From assembly GCA_028023455.1 (NCBI GenBank), contig JAQFVV010012398.1, positions 5,914,682-5,978,681 on the forward strand: a stretch of 64,000 bases of DNA. The letters run 5' to 3'. Positions 35,602 to 45,902 of this stretch are shown piece by piece. The position numbers and the translations under genes were made by a program. Under the pieces are notes generated by a model, which did no database searches, was not told the origin of the DNA, and worked only from the letters and a program-made list of their open reading frames with translations. The stretch's first letter is position 1; every line of letters begins with the position of its first letter. The stretch is from Epiperipatus broadwayi (Eukaryota; Onychophora; Udeonychophora; Euonychophora; Peripatidae).

Positions 35602-38307
35602 CTATTGTATTTCTTGAGGGGATATTTCTGTTATTAATAACAAGTCAGTAGTTGAGCTAGTAGTTGATTCAGTAATATATGTTGATTCTTTATTGTTTTG
35701 TGTTTTTTTATTATCTAATTCAGTTTTTTGATCTGTTTTCTGATTATTGTCTGTTTCTTGCTTGTATTTTTCTGTTACTTTCAATTTAAACTCTGCTTTA
35801 GTTTCTGATTCAAGTGTTAGCTCTGGTTTAAGAGTAGTTTCTAAATAAAAATTAGTTGTGGAAATATTTTCTGGTATTTTATATACCTCTTCCTTCCTAT
35901 CATTATTTTCTTTGCTGTTTGAATGAGATTCCATTTTATTTATTGTTTTTTCTTCTTTAGAAATGTTTTTTTTGTTATGCTTTTCTTCTGAATCAACTTT
36001 ATTTCCAGATTCTTGCTCATTCTTACTTGATTGTATATCGTTATTTTTAGATTCAAGGTTGTTGTTTGAGTCAGAATTATTTTCTGGTTCTGGCTTAATT
36101 TCTGAGTTAGACTTATTTTCAGGTTCAATTTTATTTACAGGTTCAGTTTTATTTTTTGATTCAGACTTAATATCTTGTTGAGAATTATATTTATTTTCCA
36201 TTTCAGATTTATTTTTTGATTCAGGTTTAATTTCTGGTTCAGATCTACTTTCTGATTCAGGTTTATTTTCTAGTTCAGGTTTATTCTCTGATCCAATTTT
36301 AATTTCTGGTTTAGGTCTACTTTCTGGTTCAGATTTATTTTCTGGCTCAGGTTTAATTTCTTGTCCTGGTTTATATTTATTTTCTGATTTCGGTATATCT
36401 TCTGGCTGAAGTTTATTTTTTGGTTCAGATTTAAAATCTGGTGTCAGCTTATTTTTAAATTCAAGTTTATTTTCTGGTTCATGTATACTTTCTTGTTTAG
36501 GCTTATTTTCTGGTTCAAGGTTTATTTTTGGTAAAAATTTATTTTCTGGTTCAGACTTAACTTCTGGCTGAAGTTTATATTCTGGTTCAGACTTAACTTC
36601 TGGCTGAAGTTTATTTTCTGGTTCAGACTTAACTTCTAGTTCAGTTTTATGTCTATTTTCTGGTTTACGTTTATTTTCTGCTTCAGGAATACTTTTTAGT
36701 TCAGATTCATTTTCTGATTCAACTTTAATTTCTGGTTCAGTTCTATTTTCTGGTTTAGATTTATTTTCTGATTTATTTTTTGGTTCAGGCTTAATTTCTT
36801 GTCCTGGTTTATATTTATTTTCTTGTTCAGGCATACCTTCTGGTTGAAGTTTATTTTTGTGTTCAGGTTTATCTTCTTGTGTAGAATTATTTTTAAATTC
36901 AGGTTTATTTTCTGGTTCAGGATTTATTTCTGGTGAAAGTTTATTTTTTGGTTCAGACTTAACTTCTGGCTGAAGTTTATTTTCTGGTTCAGGTTTAACT
37001 TCTGGTTCAGTTTTGTGTTTATTTTCTGCTTCAGGAGTACTTTCTGGTTTAGGATTATTTTCTGGTTTATGTTTAATTTCTGATTCAGGTTCATATTTGT
37101 TTTCTGGTTCAACATTATTTCCTGATTCAAGTAAAGGTTGTACATATTTAATTTCAGAACTAGGACTATTTTCTGGCTTAGGTATACTTCCTAGGGTAAG
37201 TCTATTTTCTGGTTCAGGTTTAATTCCTAGTGTAGATATATTTTCTGGTTCAGGCTTAATTCCGGAATTAAATCTATTTTTTGGTTTAGGCATAATTTCT
37301 ATGTTAGGTCTATTTTCTGGTTCAGATTTAAGTCTAGAATTAAGGCTATTTTCTGGTTTAGGCATAATTCCTAACGTGGGTCTATTTTTTTGTTCAGGTT
37401 TATTTTTAGACTCAAGTTTATTTTCTGGTTCAGGCTTAATTCCTGGAATAGGCCTATTTTTTGTTTCAGGCATATTTTCGAATTGAAATTTATTTTCTGA
37501 TTTAGGTCTACTTTCTGGTTCAGGTTTATTTTCTGAATGAAGTTCATTTTTATCTTCATATCTGATTTCAATTTTAGGTGCATTTTCTAAATTACTTTCT
37601 GATTGAGTGTTTATAATTATTTTAGGTGCTTCTTTATTCCTATCTATTTCTTTTAAGTCTTGGTCTAAATGTGATTTATTATTTTTTGTCATTTTCTCTA
37701 AAGCTATTAATTTGGGCTTAGATGAAAATGATACATGTGAAACTTTAGTAAGTTGTAGTTCTTGATTTGATTCATCTGGTAAATCTTCCATGAATTCAAT
37801 TCCATCATCATTAGAATTTTCTGGTAAATAGTGAGTTTCTTTGGTATTTAAAAGATTTTCTGATTTTAATGGATCATTATTGGGTTCATACTGATAAAAT
37901 AAAGACTTTTCTGCATTTGAAAAATCTTCTGTTTTATCTGCATATTTATTTGATCTTGGATCAGAATTCATTATTCTAATTACTTTGCTTGATGCTAATG
38001 TTTCAGGTTGTTTTGATTGATACATTCCATTAATCATATTATCATTATTATTTTCTTTATGGTCATTTTCTTTATTCATATTTGTGTATGGCATATTAGC
38101 CATTTCATCAGAAATAATATTATTGTTAAAGTAACTTTGATCTTTAAATTTGTGATTAGATGTAATTTTAATTGCTTCATCAATTGATAAAATTGTCTTT
38201 TCTGTTGTTAAAATTTTCTGTGGATTTACACTACCTGGATAATTAGGATTTAGAGGTAAACCATCAGGATACTTTGCTTCTATTTGATCTTGGGGAAAAT
38301 TATTATT
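35602..38307 (-). CDS. Large hexapeptide-repeat protein, probable terminal coding exon
   Basis: Open for 901 codons from 38307 to a TAG stop at 35604-35602. The first Met is at 38103, but the frame stays open 68 codons upstream to an in-frame TAG at 38310-38308 that coincides with a splice-acceptor-like TTTTATTTAG, so I read this as the last coding exon of a longer gene. Numbering from that Met: residues 1-190 are polar, Asn/Glu/Lys-rich; about 190-690 are degenerate six-residue repeats of the form K-x-x-P-E-N (KPEPEN, KLQPEV, KSEPEN); 690-833 are charged and end in a Ser/Thr-rich tail (ITESTTSSTTD). Residues 356-465 and 473-605 look like a higher-order duplication, sharing PEAENK, KLQPEV and YKPGQEIKPEP. 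No Cys-rich, transmembrane or enzyme domain. AATAAA-like signals follow the stop (35597-35592). Function unknown; likely intrinsically disordered. Opposite-strand ORFs here are shadows. Confidence 0.75.
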   Translation of the reverse strand, partial: NNNFPQDQIEAKYPDGLPLNPNYPGSVNPQKILTTEKTILSIDEAIKITSNHKFKDQSYFNNNIISDEMANMPYTNMNKENDHKENNNDNMINGMYQSKQPETLASSKVIRIMNSDPRSNKYADKTEDFSNAEKSLFYQYEPNNDPLKSENLLNTKETHYLPENSNDDGIEFMEDLPDESNQELQLTKVSHVSFSSKPKLIALEKMTKNNKSHLDQDLKEIDRNKEAPKIIINTQSESNLENAPKIEIRYEDKNELHSENKPEPESRPKSENKFQFENMPETKNRPIPGIKPEPENKLESKNKPEQKNRPTLGIMPKPENSLNSRLKSEPENRPNIEIMPKPKNRFNSGIKPEPENISTLGIKPEPENRLTLGSIPKPENSPSSEIKYVQPLLESGNNVEPENKYEPESEIKHKPENNPKPESTPEAENKHKTEPEVKPEPENKLQPEVKSEPKNKLSPEINPEPENKPEFKNNSTQEDKPEHKNKLQPEGMPEQENKYKPGQEIKPEPKNKSENKSKPENRTEPEIKVESENESELKSIPEAENKRKPENRHKTELEVKSEPENKLQPEVKSEPEYKLQPEVKSEPENKFLPKINLEPENKPKQESIHEPENKLEFKNKLTPDFKSEPKNKLQPEDIPKSENKYKPGQEIKPEPENKSEPESRPKPEIKIGSENKPELENKPESESRSEPEIKPESKNKSEMENKYNSQQDIKSESKNKTEPVNKIEPENKSNSEIKPEPENNSDSNNNLESKNNDIQSSKNEQESGNKVDSEEKHNKKNISKEEKTINKMESHSNSKENNDRKEEVYKIPENISTTNFYLETTLKPELTLESETKAEFKLKVTEKYKQETDNNQKTDQKTELDNKKTQNNKESTYITESTTSSTTDLLLITEISPQEIQ
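36036..37536 (-). repeat. 18-bp coding minisatellite
   Basis: The hexapeptide domain is a degenerate 18-bp tandem repeat at DNA level (plus-strand consensus near TTTTCTGGTTCAGGTTTA). About 80 units fit the span. Units differ by many substitutions, indicating age, while larger blocks of 330-400 bp repeat more closely. Confidence 0.8.
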
Positions 38308-38310
38308 CTA
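38308..38310 (-). promoter_or_regulatory. Candidate 3' splice acceptor
   Basis: Minus strand TATTATTTTATTTAG immediately precedes the open frame. The TAG is also the first upstream in-frame stop. A short T-rich tract precedes it. The upstream exon was not identified. Confidence 0.45.
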
Positions 38311-38495
38311 AATAAAATAATATTATTTATTAATATATTTTACACAAATGTAAAACAAATAAAATATGAGGATGATGTTTTTGTTGATAGTAATAACAAT
38401 AGTATTATAATTTTATCTTTCTTATTGCATTGCCAAATCCATATAATATTGATATCATTTATGTTCTTTATTATTTTTACAACCCACTATTGATG

Positions 38496-38523
38496 GTTTC
38501 AATTGACCCAGCAATCTTTTTCA
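38496..38523 (-). ncRNA. Hammerhead-like hairpin
   Basis: Minus strand CUGAAAA-AGAUUGCUGGGUCAAUU-GAAACC. GAAAC box kept, CUGANGA box mutated, stem II mostly paired. Cleavage triplet and stem I not identified. Confidence 0.35.
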
Positions 38524-38589
38524 GAACTTATATTTTTATATCTTAACTTCAAATCTTAAGTTCAGAAGTTAAAAATATAAGTAGAAGTT

Positions 38590-38618
38590 CTGAAGAAGAT
38601 TGCTGGAGCAATCAAAAC
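38590..38618 (+). ncRNA. Hammerhead-like hairpin, inverted partner
   Basis: Plus strand CUGAAGA-A-GAUUGC(UGGA)GCAAUC-AAAACC: intact CUGANGA box, perfect six-pair stem II, GAAAC box mutated to AAAAC. Together with the partner it implies an ancestral CUGAAGA-stem-GAAAC motif as in PLE hammerheads. Confidence 0.45.
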
Positions 38619-39149
38619 CATCAATAATGGGTTGTAAAAAGCATTGTAAAAAGTAATAAAGAACATAATTGATATTAATATTAATAACAATGTAATTGAA
38701 ATTTTCTTAAAAATCATCACCATTACTTATCTTTTAAAATTCTCATTTTATACCTTAATCTTTTTCTGAAGATTTACTGCCTATAATAAAAAGTAATTCA
38801 CTCCATTTAACTACTCAAGATTACAATAAATGGTGATGATCTAAAAAAGCTCAGAACATCATGTGAAATGTTATTTGGTAATTTACTGTTCTACTTTTGT
38901 TTTAGATCACCACATAACTTCTGCCTTTCTTTCAATATTAAGAACATGTCCACTTCAATTCTTTTTTATAAGTATCTAATTAACATTTTGCAATTAATCA
39001 TCTTCAGTATATATTTTAAATTTCTTCAAATTTATATTTAAACAGGCAAAACTCTCCATACAGCATTGCCACTCAGTGCAAACCAGAATAATCAATGGAT
39101 GCCAGAAGGCTTGTGCATAAAATCCACATCTAGTGCCTACTCATCCAAT

Positions 39150-39194
39150 ATCCCCAGACTAGTTTTTGGCTTGTGGCCTTCATCAGTGAGGAGC
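39150..39194 (-). ncRNA. Hammerhead ribozyme motif, GAAA box mutated
   Basis: Minus: CUCCUCA-CUGAUGA-AGGCCACAAGCC-AAAAAC-UA-GUC-UGGGGA. Stem I and the CUGANGA box are intact; the GAAA box is AAAA. Confidence 0.5.
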
Positions 39195-39601
39195 CTTGAA
39201 CCTGAGAGCACTGCACCTAGATCTTAGGATCTAATGCAAACCTCCAGCAGCCACCCTTTATCTTTACTTAACTACAAAACTATGAGTCTTAAATTGAAAA
39301 CACAATATTTTCCATTCAAGTTCATTAGCTTATATAGTCATAGAGTCTGAACTCAGTTCAATATCTATACATTTTGGTATCTTTGGTTCTTTAATAACCA
39401 TAGCCACCACTATCCTATTAGGCAGGATTAGTTTTAAGCTAATAAACATCACATAATCACCATTTCTTATGCTTGCTTATAACTGTTATTAAAACAGGCA
39501 AAGCTCTCCATACAGTATTGCCACTCAGTGCAACCTAGAGTAATCAATGGATGCCAGAAGGCTTGTGCATAAAATCCCCATCTAGTGCCTACTCATCCAA
39601 T

Positions 39602-39646
39602 ATCCCCAGACTAGTTTCTGGCTTGTGGCCTTCGTCAGTGAGGAGC
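39602..39646 (-). ncRNA. Type I hammerhead ribozyme motif, all boxes intact
   Basis: Minus: GCUCCUCA-CUGACGA-A-GGC(CACAA)GCC-A-GAAAC-UA-GUC-UGGGGAUA. Stem I has six pairs (A-U, C-G, U.G, C-G, C-G, U-A); stem II is GGC/GCC closed by an unusual A.A at the core-proximal position, where G-C is normally preferred; stem III is the self-complementary ACUAGU. Cleavage would follow GUC, 452 nt from the site in the adjacent copy. Confidence 0.65.
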
Positions 39647-40363
39647 CTTGGATCTGACAGCACTGCACCTAGATCTTAGGATCTAATGCAACCCTCCAGC
39701 AGCCACCTTTCTTAGCCAGGGGGAAAATGTGTCTATTGTTAATAATAAAATTGAAAATATTTACTAATCTGATATAAGATGTATAATTTTTCAAGCAAGT
39801 TGGCTTTGATTCAAAACTTTGAATATTTTAAATTTTTAGACTTTTAGTTTACACAATAAAATAAAATTAAAAATGATAGTTTGTTGCATAATTGCATTAC
39901 TTCCAGCTTTGAATTGCAAGCCTAATTGATAAAAGCAAAAGCCAGAAACTAATGTGATAAAGTTCATTTAATGCACTTATATATGATAATCATTGATAAT
40001 TTAAGTTTACTATGTATAGGCTAGGTATTTTCCTGTATGTGTGGGTTTTGCCTGTTTTAATAACAGATAACTGTTATTAAGCAAGCATAAGAAATGGTGA
40101 TCATGTGGTGTTTATTGGCTTAAAACCAATTCTGCCTAAGAGTATAGTGGTGGCTATGGTTATTAAAGAACCAAAGCCACCAAAATATATAGGGACTGAA
40201 CTGAGTTTAGTCATATATGACTATATAAGCTAATGAGCTTGGATTGAAAATATTATTGTGTTTTCAATTTGATTCATAGTTTTGTAGTTAAGTGTTAGAT
40301 AAAAGGTGGCTTCTGGAGGGTCATTAGATCATAAGATCTAGGTGCAGTGCGTTCAGATCCAAA

Positions 40364-40408
40364 GCTCCTCACTGACGAAGGCCACAAGCCAGAAATTAGT
40401 CTGGATAT
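40364..40408 (+). ncRNA. Hammerhead motif in the inverted unit
   Basis: Plus: GCUCCUCA-CUGACGA-AGGCCACAAGCCA-GAAAU-UA-GUC-UGGAUA. Core boxes intact; stem III is A-U/A-U and stem I is interrupted after three pairs, so activity is doubtful. Confidence 0.5.
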
Positions 40409-40584
40409 ATTGGCTGAATGGGCACTAGATGGGGATTTTATGCACAAGAATTCTGGCATCTATTGATTACTCTGACTTACACTGAGTGGCAATACTGTAT
40501 GAAGAGTTTTGCCTGCTACTAACAGTTATAAGCAAGCATAAGAAATAGTGATCATGTGATGTTTATTGGCTCAAATTTATATTT

Positions 40585-41282
40585 CAAAAGAATAATTATT
40601 TTTTCTATATTCATGAACAAAATATTTAATAAATCTTTTTCTTAAGTCTGATTTAATAGACCACAAAAGAATTTCATATTGTTATTAAAAGTCTCATTAG
40701 ATGATATTGAAATTCTCATTTTAATATGGTATCATTATTTTTCCTACCACATTAAAAAAAAACTATTCAAATATTTAAAAACTATAGCCCATTCCTTTTC
40801 TCTCTAAATATTACTATTAATATTTTATTTTTTCTATATAAAATTGCTGTTTATTCTAAGTTTACTAAAAGTTTTATTAATTCTAATTAAAATTTTATTA
40901 TATTTCTTGTCCAAAATATTTTCAAGTTCTGTTGCATCATTATATAATCTGATCATTTAAACAACACTTGTCAATTCATCTAAATAAATTTTTAATATAA
41001 TAGGAGACAACATTATTTTGCAAATTATTTATATTTCATAATAAAAAATCAATAAATTTCCTTAGTTTATCCAATGTTGTTTAAAAGAGAAGCTCTCTGT
41101 ATTAGCAAGTCTCATAAATAAAGTCAAAAAGCCTGAAACTACTATAAGTATCAATAATCAATCATTGCTCAAGTTTATTATTGATAGTGCTAGAGTAGAG
41201 AACTATTCTTGTTTTATATATTCTGCATGCTGTAGAATTAAGTGATTTGATATTATTAACATTCCTAGTCAGATTCTTAGTC
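40585..41282. other. AT-rich spacer
   Basis: No coding or repeat signal recognised. Confidence 0.45.
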
Positions 41283-41580
41283 AGGGAAAAAATGTGTCTA
41301 CTGTTAATAATAAATCTGAGGATATTTATTAATCTGATATAAGATTTATAATTTTTCAAGCAAGTTGGCTTTGATTCAAAACTTTGAATATTTTAAATTT
41401 TTTAGACTGTTAGCTTATAAAATAAAATTAAATTAAATATGGTATTGCAAGCCTAATTGATAAAAGCAAAAGCCAGAAACTAATGTGATAAAGTGCAATT
41501 AATGCACTTATACATGATAATCATTGATAACTTAAGTTTAATATGTATAGGCTAGTTATTTTCCTGTATGTGTGGGTTTT
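41283..41580 (-). repeat. PLE-adjacent segment shared with 39715-40035
   Basis: AATGTGTCTA, CAAGCAAGTTGGCTTTGATT, AAAAGCCAGAAACTAATGTG and CTGTATGTGTGGGTTTT match the composite element in the same orientation and spacing. The right end is the minus-strand start of the reverse-transcriptase fragment. Confidence 0.7.
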
Positions 41581-41837
41581 TGATAAACTAGTTTTGCAAA
41601 CATTTTGCCATGAGGGAGTCTTGTTACAAGAACATCTAAGAATGCTAATTTTTATTGTTGTTCTGATTCTATTATGAATTTAAGCGAAGGGGATATGTTT
41701 TCAGAAAGTTAGCAGCAGTGTTTCACCATGGACAATACAACTAATGTACCATCTATATAGCAAAGTCAAACTTTAGGCAGATATGGAGTAGTTTTTATGG
41801 CTGTAGTTTCAAATTCTTCCAACAAAATTAAGGAATG
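41544..41837 (-). pseudogene. Penelope-like reverse transcriptase fragment, inverted half
   Basis: Minus strand encodes, with stops and shifts, a decayed metal-binding motif (CYIDGTLVV), then LAFLDVLVTRLPHGK and LVYQKPTHT. FLDV...R...G and V.RKPTHT are strongly characteristic of PLE reverse transcriptase. The same protein stretch is encoded on the plus strand from 41839, so the two halves are head to head. Too degraded to function. Confidence 0.7.
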
Positions 41838-43015
41838 GATATGGGCTCACCATTGTTACTCCTGATTAGAAATATTTAAATGGAACAACTTGAAAACACA
41901 ACCATAAAACTACTCCAGATCCAGCTAAAGTTTGGCTTTGCTAAATAGTTGATACATTTGTTGTATGGACACATGGTGAAGCACTGCTACAAACTTTCTG
42001 GAAACACATCAACAATATATCCTCTTCAATTAAATTCTCAGTAGAGTCAGAACAAAAACAAAAATTGCATTCTTAGATGTTCTCATGACAAGACTCTCTC
42101 ATGGCAAAATCAAAACTAGTTTACCAAAAACCCACACATACATGAAAATACCTAGCCTATACATGAAATCACACCAGAAACACAAAACATGGAGTTATAC
42201 TATCAATATGGAACAGAGAAAAAGAAGTTTGTTCAGAAAACAGCAATTTTGAAAAAGAGATCTATATAGAACAAACTTTTATGATAAATGGTTATTCATC
42301 AGCTGTTATTAAGAAAACTTTAATCAGACAACAAAAATAACCATCAAATGAAAAATAGTTATTGGAACTGTAGTGTACCCATACATTCCAAAAATAGCAG
42401 ACAAATTAAAAAAAATCTGCAATCAGTATAACATCAGAACAGTTTTCCAGAGCCATATCACACTATGAAGAATTCTAACATCTACAAAGCCTAAATTTAA
42501 AATGCTGAAAAGAAAAAACTGCATCTATGAAATTCTATGTAAACATTGAAGAATATATATTGGTAAGACCAGTCATCCCATTGAAAAATGCTTGCAAGAA
42601 CCCAAACTGATGATTAGAAAAGAAAAAAAATATATGTGCCTAAAGTAGAAGACCATGTATGTGCCAATGAACATATGTTCAATTGAGAAAATACAAAAAT
42701 ATTGGATAGTGAAGAAAAGGTACAAAGAAGAAAATTTTGCTCACATGACAATGACAAACAATCCCATAAGTCAACCTAGTGTGATTATATGTAATGTATG
42801 GAAACAAACTCATAGCTAAGCATATGAATTTTCTACTGACCATTGCCTTTGGAAGCATGGATCAGTTTATTAGTGTTATCTTAAAATTCAATACTCAGAA
42901 ATCTAAGATTCCTGTTTGAATCCCATGCTAGTACTGTCAGTGATCATGCCAGCAACACCTGAAGAAGAGGGGAAAATAATACCTCTTGAAACATTGTGAA
43001 TATACTAACCTGTTT
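41838..43015 (+). pseudogene. Penelope-like element pseudogene: RT palm plus GIY-YIG endonuclease
   Basis: In order on plus, across shifted frames and stops: MGSPL (41839-), the RT palm B motif; VDTFVVWTHGEAL (about 41950-41990), the catalytic-loop region with one of the two aspartates lost; a fusion-free run SSSIKFSVESE; VYQKPTHT (42119-42142); KKTL near 42317; then a nuclease with CIYEI and RIYIGKTSHPIEK (42518-42590), the GIY and YIG elements; and DHVCANEHMFN near 42645-42680. This order (RT followed by C-terminal GIY-YIG) defines PLEs. Numerous frameshifts and stops; dead copy. Ends at the hammerhead-like hairpin near 42960. Confidence 0.8.
42959..42998 (+). ncRNA. Hammerhead-like hairpin at the PLE 3' end
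   Basis: CUGAAGA-AGAGG-(11-nt loop)-CCUCU-U-GAAAC-AUU-GUG. The core boxes are intact and stem II has five pairs; the expected NUH triplet reads GUG and stem I is not evident. Position directly after the endonuclease fits the terminal hammerhead of PLEs. Sequence suggests an inactive version. Confidence 0.5.
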
Positions 43016-43070
43016 GACATGCTATTACTGACATTTAAATGCATTTGAAATATTTAAATAAAGTTAAATT

Positions 43071-45404
43071 TTTCTAAAGATATTCAATAGTCATATTATA
43101 TGATGGAAATATTTCAATACAATAATACAACACTATAACAATGCGTGGTAAATATGATCGAATAAAAACGAACACATTCAGAAATGAAAATTTATATTAA
43201 AGTAAAGAAATATCAAATAAAAATTTTATTGTTATTAATACATTACATATAATAATATTCATTTATAATGATATCAACAATGGACTTAAATATTAATCAT
43301 GAACTTGCTGCTTTTCAACAATGAGCTTCTTCTCCAAAGAGAGATCAAATTTCTTATCTGCTGAATAACCTACAAAAATTTAAGTAGAGACTTCGAATTT
43401 ATAATTCAAATAGAAACATCAGCCAATTTTGAGTTGAAATAATATTAAAAACCAATGTCTAAAGATCTGAGAAAGCAAGAACAAGCATATAGAATTAAAG
43501 TTAGCCAACTGAAGAATTCAAAATTGAAGTCTTCATAAAAGTGTCTGTATTTCTAAGTTATAGATTGAAGTATCTAAATCTGAGGATATCTCATAATACA
43601 AGAAATATTGCTATTAATTCACTCAAAATAATTCATTAAAGAAATATATAAATAATAATACAGACAAATATGCATTGGTAAGTGCAAAAGTGATACTGGG
43701 GAAAGATAGTTATCGCTAATGGAGCTATAACTGTCAGAACTGGAATGGAATTGACCTAACACTCTATATCTCTACCATGAAACATCAAGTCAATTCTTAA
43801 TGAATGGATCCACTTCAAAGCAGAAATTACAAGGATGTAAAAGATAAGTGACTTAATGGATGTTCTAGAACACTCACAATTTTCCATCTATACCTGAAAT
43901 GGATTAATGAAGACATTTTTTCTTATGAACTTCAAAACTAAATTTAGGTTGACATTATTAATTTTATTTATTTGCATAATTGATATAATGTTTTTTTTAT
44001 CATTACTTTAATGTGGATACAAAATGGGGAATATAAGTGTTAGTATGTAATATAATGGAGAAATATTGTTGCCTTTAGTGTAAATAAAATAATAGTTTAT
44101 GATGAGTACTTGCTTGCATACAAATTTGATCATCATCAAAGGGAAAAGGTAAGATTTTACCTAATACATATTTAGTCTAAACATTTGTATAATTGCACTA
44201 TATATATATTTTTTTTGTTTGTTTATGTTAATAATTGTGTTAAATGTTTTCGGTATACTTGACTAACTATTTCTGTCATAAATCGTCTTCCTTCCTATAC
44301 ATAGCAGAGGGATCCCATATCGCCATCATGACAGACAGGAATCTAATATCTCAAGTTAATTAAAATTATAGAAATCAAAGATGATTGAGATTATATTATG
44401 TTTCATTTATATTAATAGGGATATCAAATGGCTATTATTTGAGAAAGATAAGGGTTTGGAATAATAGTTACAATCAATTATAGGCAAAGAGTAACCATAA
44501 ATGTTGCATTAAAGATTTTATAATTTTGTTATAAATTTTCTTTGTTAAAAATATTGACCACTGTAAATATAGATGTTAAATTAAAAACTCTTGGTGTAAT
44601 TTTAAATTCACTTTTCACTTGGTCATATCTTCTCACATATTTATAACTACTTTTGCCTATTTTCATATAACTTCATATTCTCACACCTACCATTAAACAC
44701 CTATATATATTTATGCCTATCCATATTTCAAGTGATATTAATATACCTTGAACTAGATGATTACACAGATTCTCCATGAGTTTGAAACTTGGGAATAACA
44801 GAAATAGAAGACAGCATGGATGAGGTAAGTTTAGGTATGTATTTAATATTTATTTGATTCTTAATCTCTCCCCTCATATGAATGAAATTAAAGTGTATGT
44901 GGTATATATGGGTATAAAGTTTAAAGATATACCCCCTTACTTACTATGATAACCTAGATAACCTATTTCATATCAGGTAAAAGTCCATTCCATTACAGTA
45001 TATATAATCTAATTTGGGTTACACCGTATATTATTACTTAATTTTTATCTCGTAATTGCAAAAATATTTGATATAATACATACATATATAGGCAATTACT
45101 TACTTCAGCATATTCATTTGGTATAGGTGCACTGTAACAAATTACTAGGAACCATGAAACTAAAATATAAAAATGGATATAAATATATCAATCTCTTTAT
45201 ACACATATACATAGGGTATATATTTATATATAATAAAATGAAACTATTAACTTAACAAAATTTACTATGATGGCGTATTTTTGAAAAGTGAGGGCAGTGT
45301 ATAATTTTATACTTATTTTTATAATTAACATTAGAATAGTAAATTTTGACATTGGATATCCAATATTTTCAATATATATATTGTAATGGACAGGTTATGT
45401 ATGT
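43071..45404. other. AT-rich region, nothing recognised
   Basis: No recognisable ORF; simple repeats only. A short GAAATTATAGAAATCAAAG-type sequence and (AT) runs but no family match. Confidence 0.4.
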
Positions 45405-45409
45405 ATCAA

Positions 45410-45850
45410 TATTTATATTTATTTAATTGACACAGATGCCATCTGACATTAAACATCAGGAAATAGATCAGCACATATAATTTTGTATACATATAAATCT
45501 AAATAGGCTTCGAAAAATATTTTGTTTAATATAATGCTGATAACCACTATGCAGTCACTATTTGCATTATCAGTGCACAACATACATTACTCTTGATGAA
45601 ATGGACATGGAATAAATATGAAAACTAGACAATATTACATCTAAAGATATTAACATACTATTACTATAGTTCATTACAAAATATTATAATTGACAGATAA
45701 ATATATATATATGTTATAATAAAACCATTTCTCCAATCTCTTTTCTCATTTTGCTTAATTCACAAGAAAGGTGAAAAACAATAATTGTTTATAAAGTATC
45801 GATAGTTTATTTTAAACAATTTTAAAACATTAATATTTCAATTAAATCTT
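45410..45850 (+). repeat. Dispersed repeat, copy 2
   Basis: Partner of 24930-25460; begins around CAGATGCCATCTGACATT and ends at AAAACATTAATATTTC just before the LINE tail. Confidence 0.6.
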
Positions 45851-45856
45851 ATAATG

Positions 45857-45902
45857 CATTTTCTTCTTCCCCCTCCTCCTCTTCTTTTTCTTCTTCTTAT
45901 TA
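45857..45902. repeat. Polypurine/polypyrimidine microsatellite (LINE tail)
   Basis: CTTCTTCCCCCTCCTCCTCTTC-type run; on the LINE sense strand it is a GAA/GGA tail immediately 3' of the A-rich end. Confidence 0.7.

Larger units (their letters stand above)
38449..38675. mobile_element. Fold-back with two hammerhead-like hairpins
   Basis: Arms 38456-38560 and 38565-38668 are inverted copies (TTCTTTATTATTTTTACAACCCA and inverse, ATTGATGGTTTC and inverse). A weak 7-bp direct repeat TTGATAT lies at 38449-38455 and 38669-38675. It lies about 140 bp upstream of the coding exon acceptor, that is, probably in its intron. Confidence 0.6.
39040..40571 (-). mobile_element. Composite hammerhead element with 13-bp TSD and PLE fragment
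   Basis: CAAATTTATATTT is directly repeated at 39027-39039 and 40572-40584, so the 1.53 kb between them entered as one insertion. Order: one complete minus-oriented unit (39040-39491), a partial second unit (39492-39715) starting 452 bp later, a segment of about 310 bp (39715-40035) homologous to 41283-41580 next to the PLE reverse-transcriptase remnant, then a complete inverted unit (about 40040-40500) and a partial one. Two minus and one plus hammerhead motifs are present. Terminal units around a piece of PLE body suggest the units are PLE terminal repeats. Confidence 0.8.

Noticed and set aside
37013-37486. 157-codon plus-strand ORF (FSGSGLIP-type repeats)
   Set aside because: Antisense reading of the 18-bp coding minisatellite; the other ORFs at 35940-37583 are likewise shadows.
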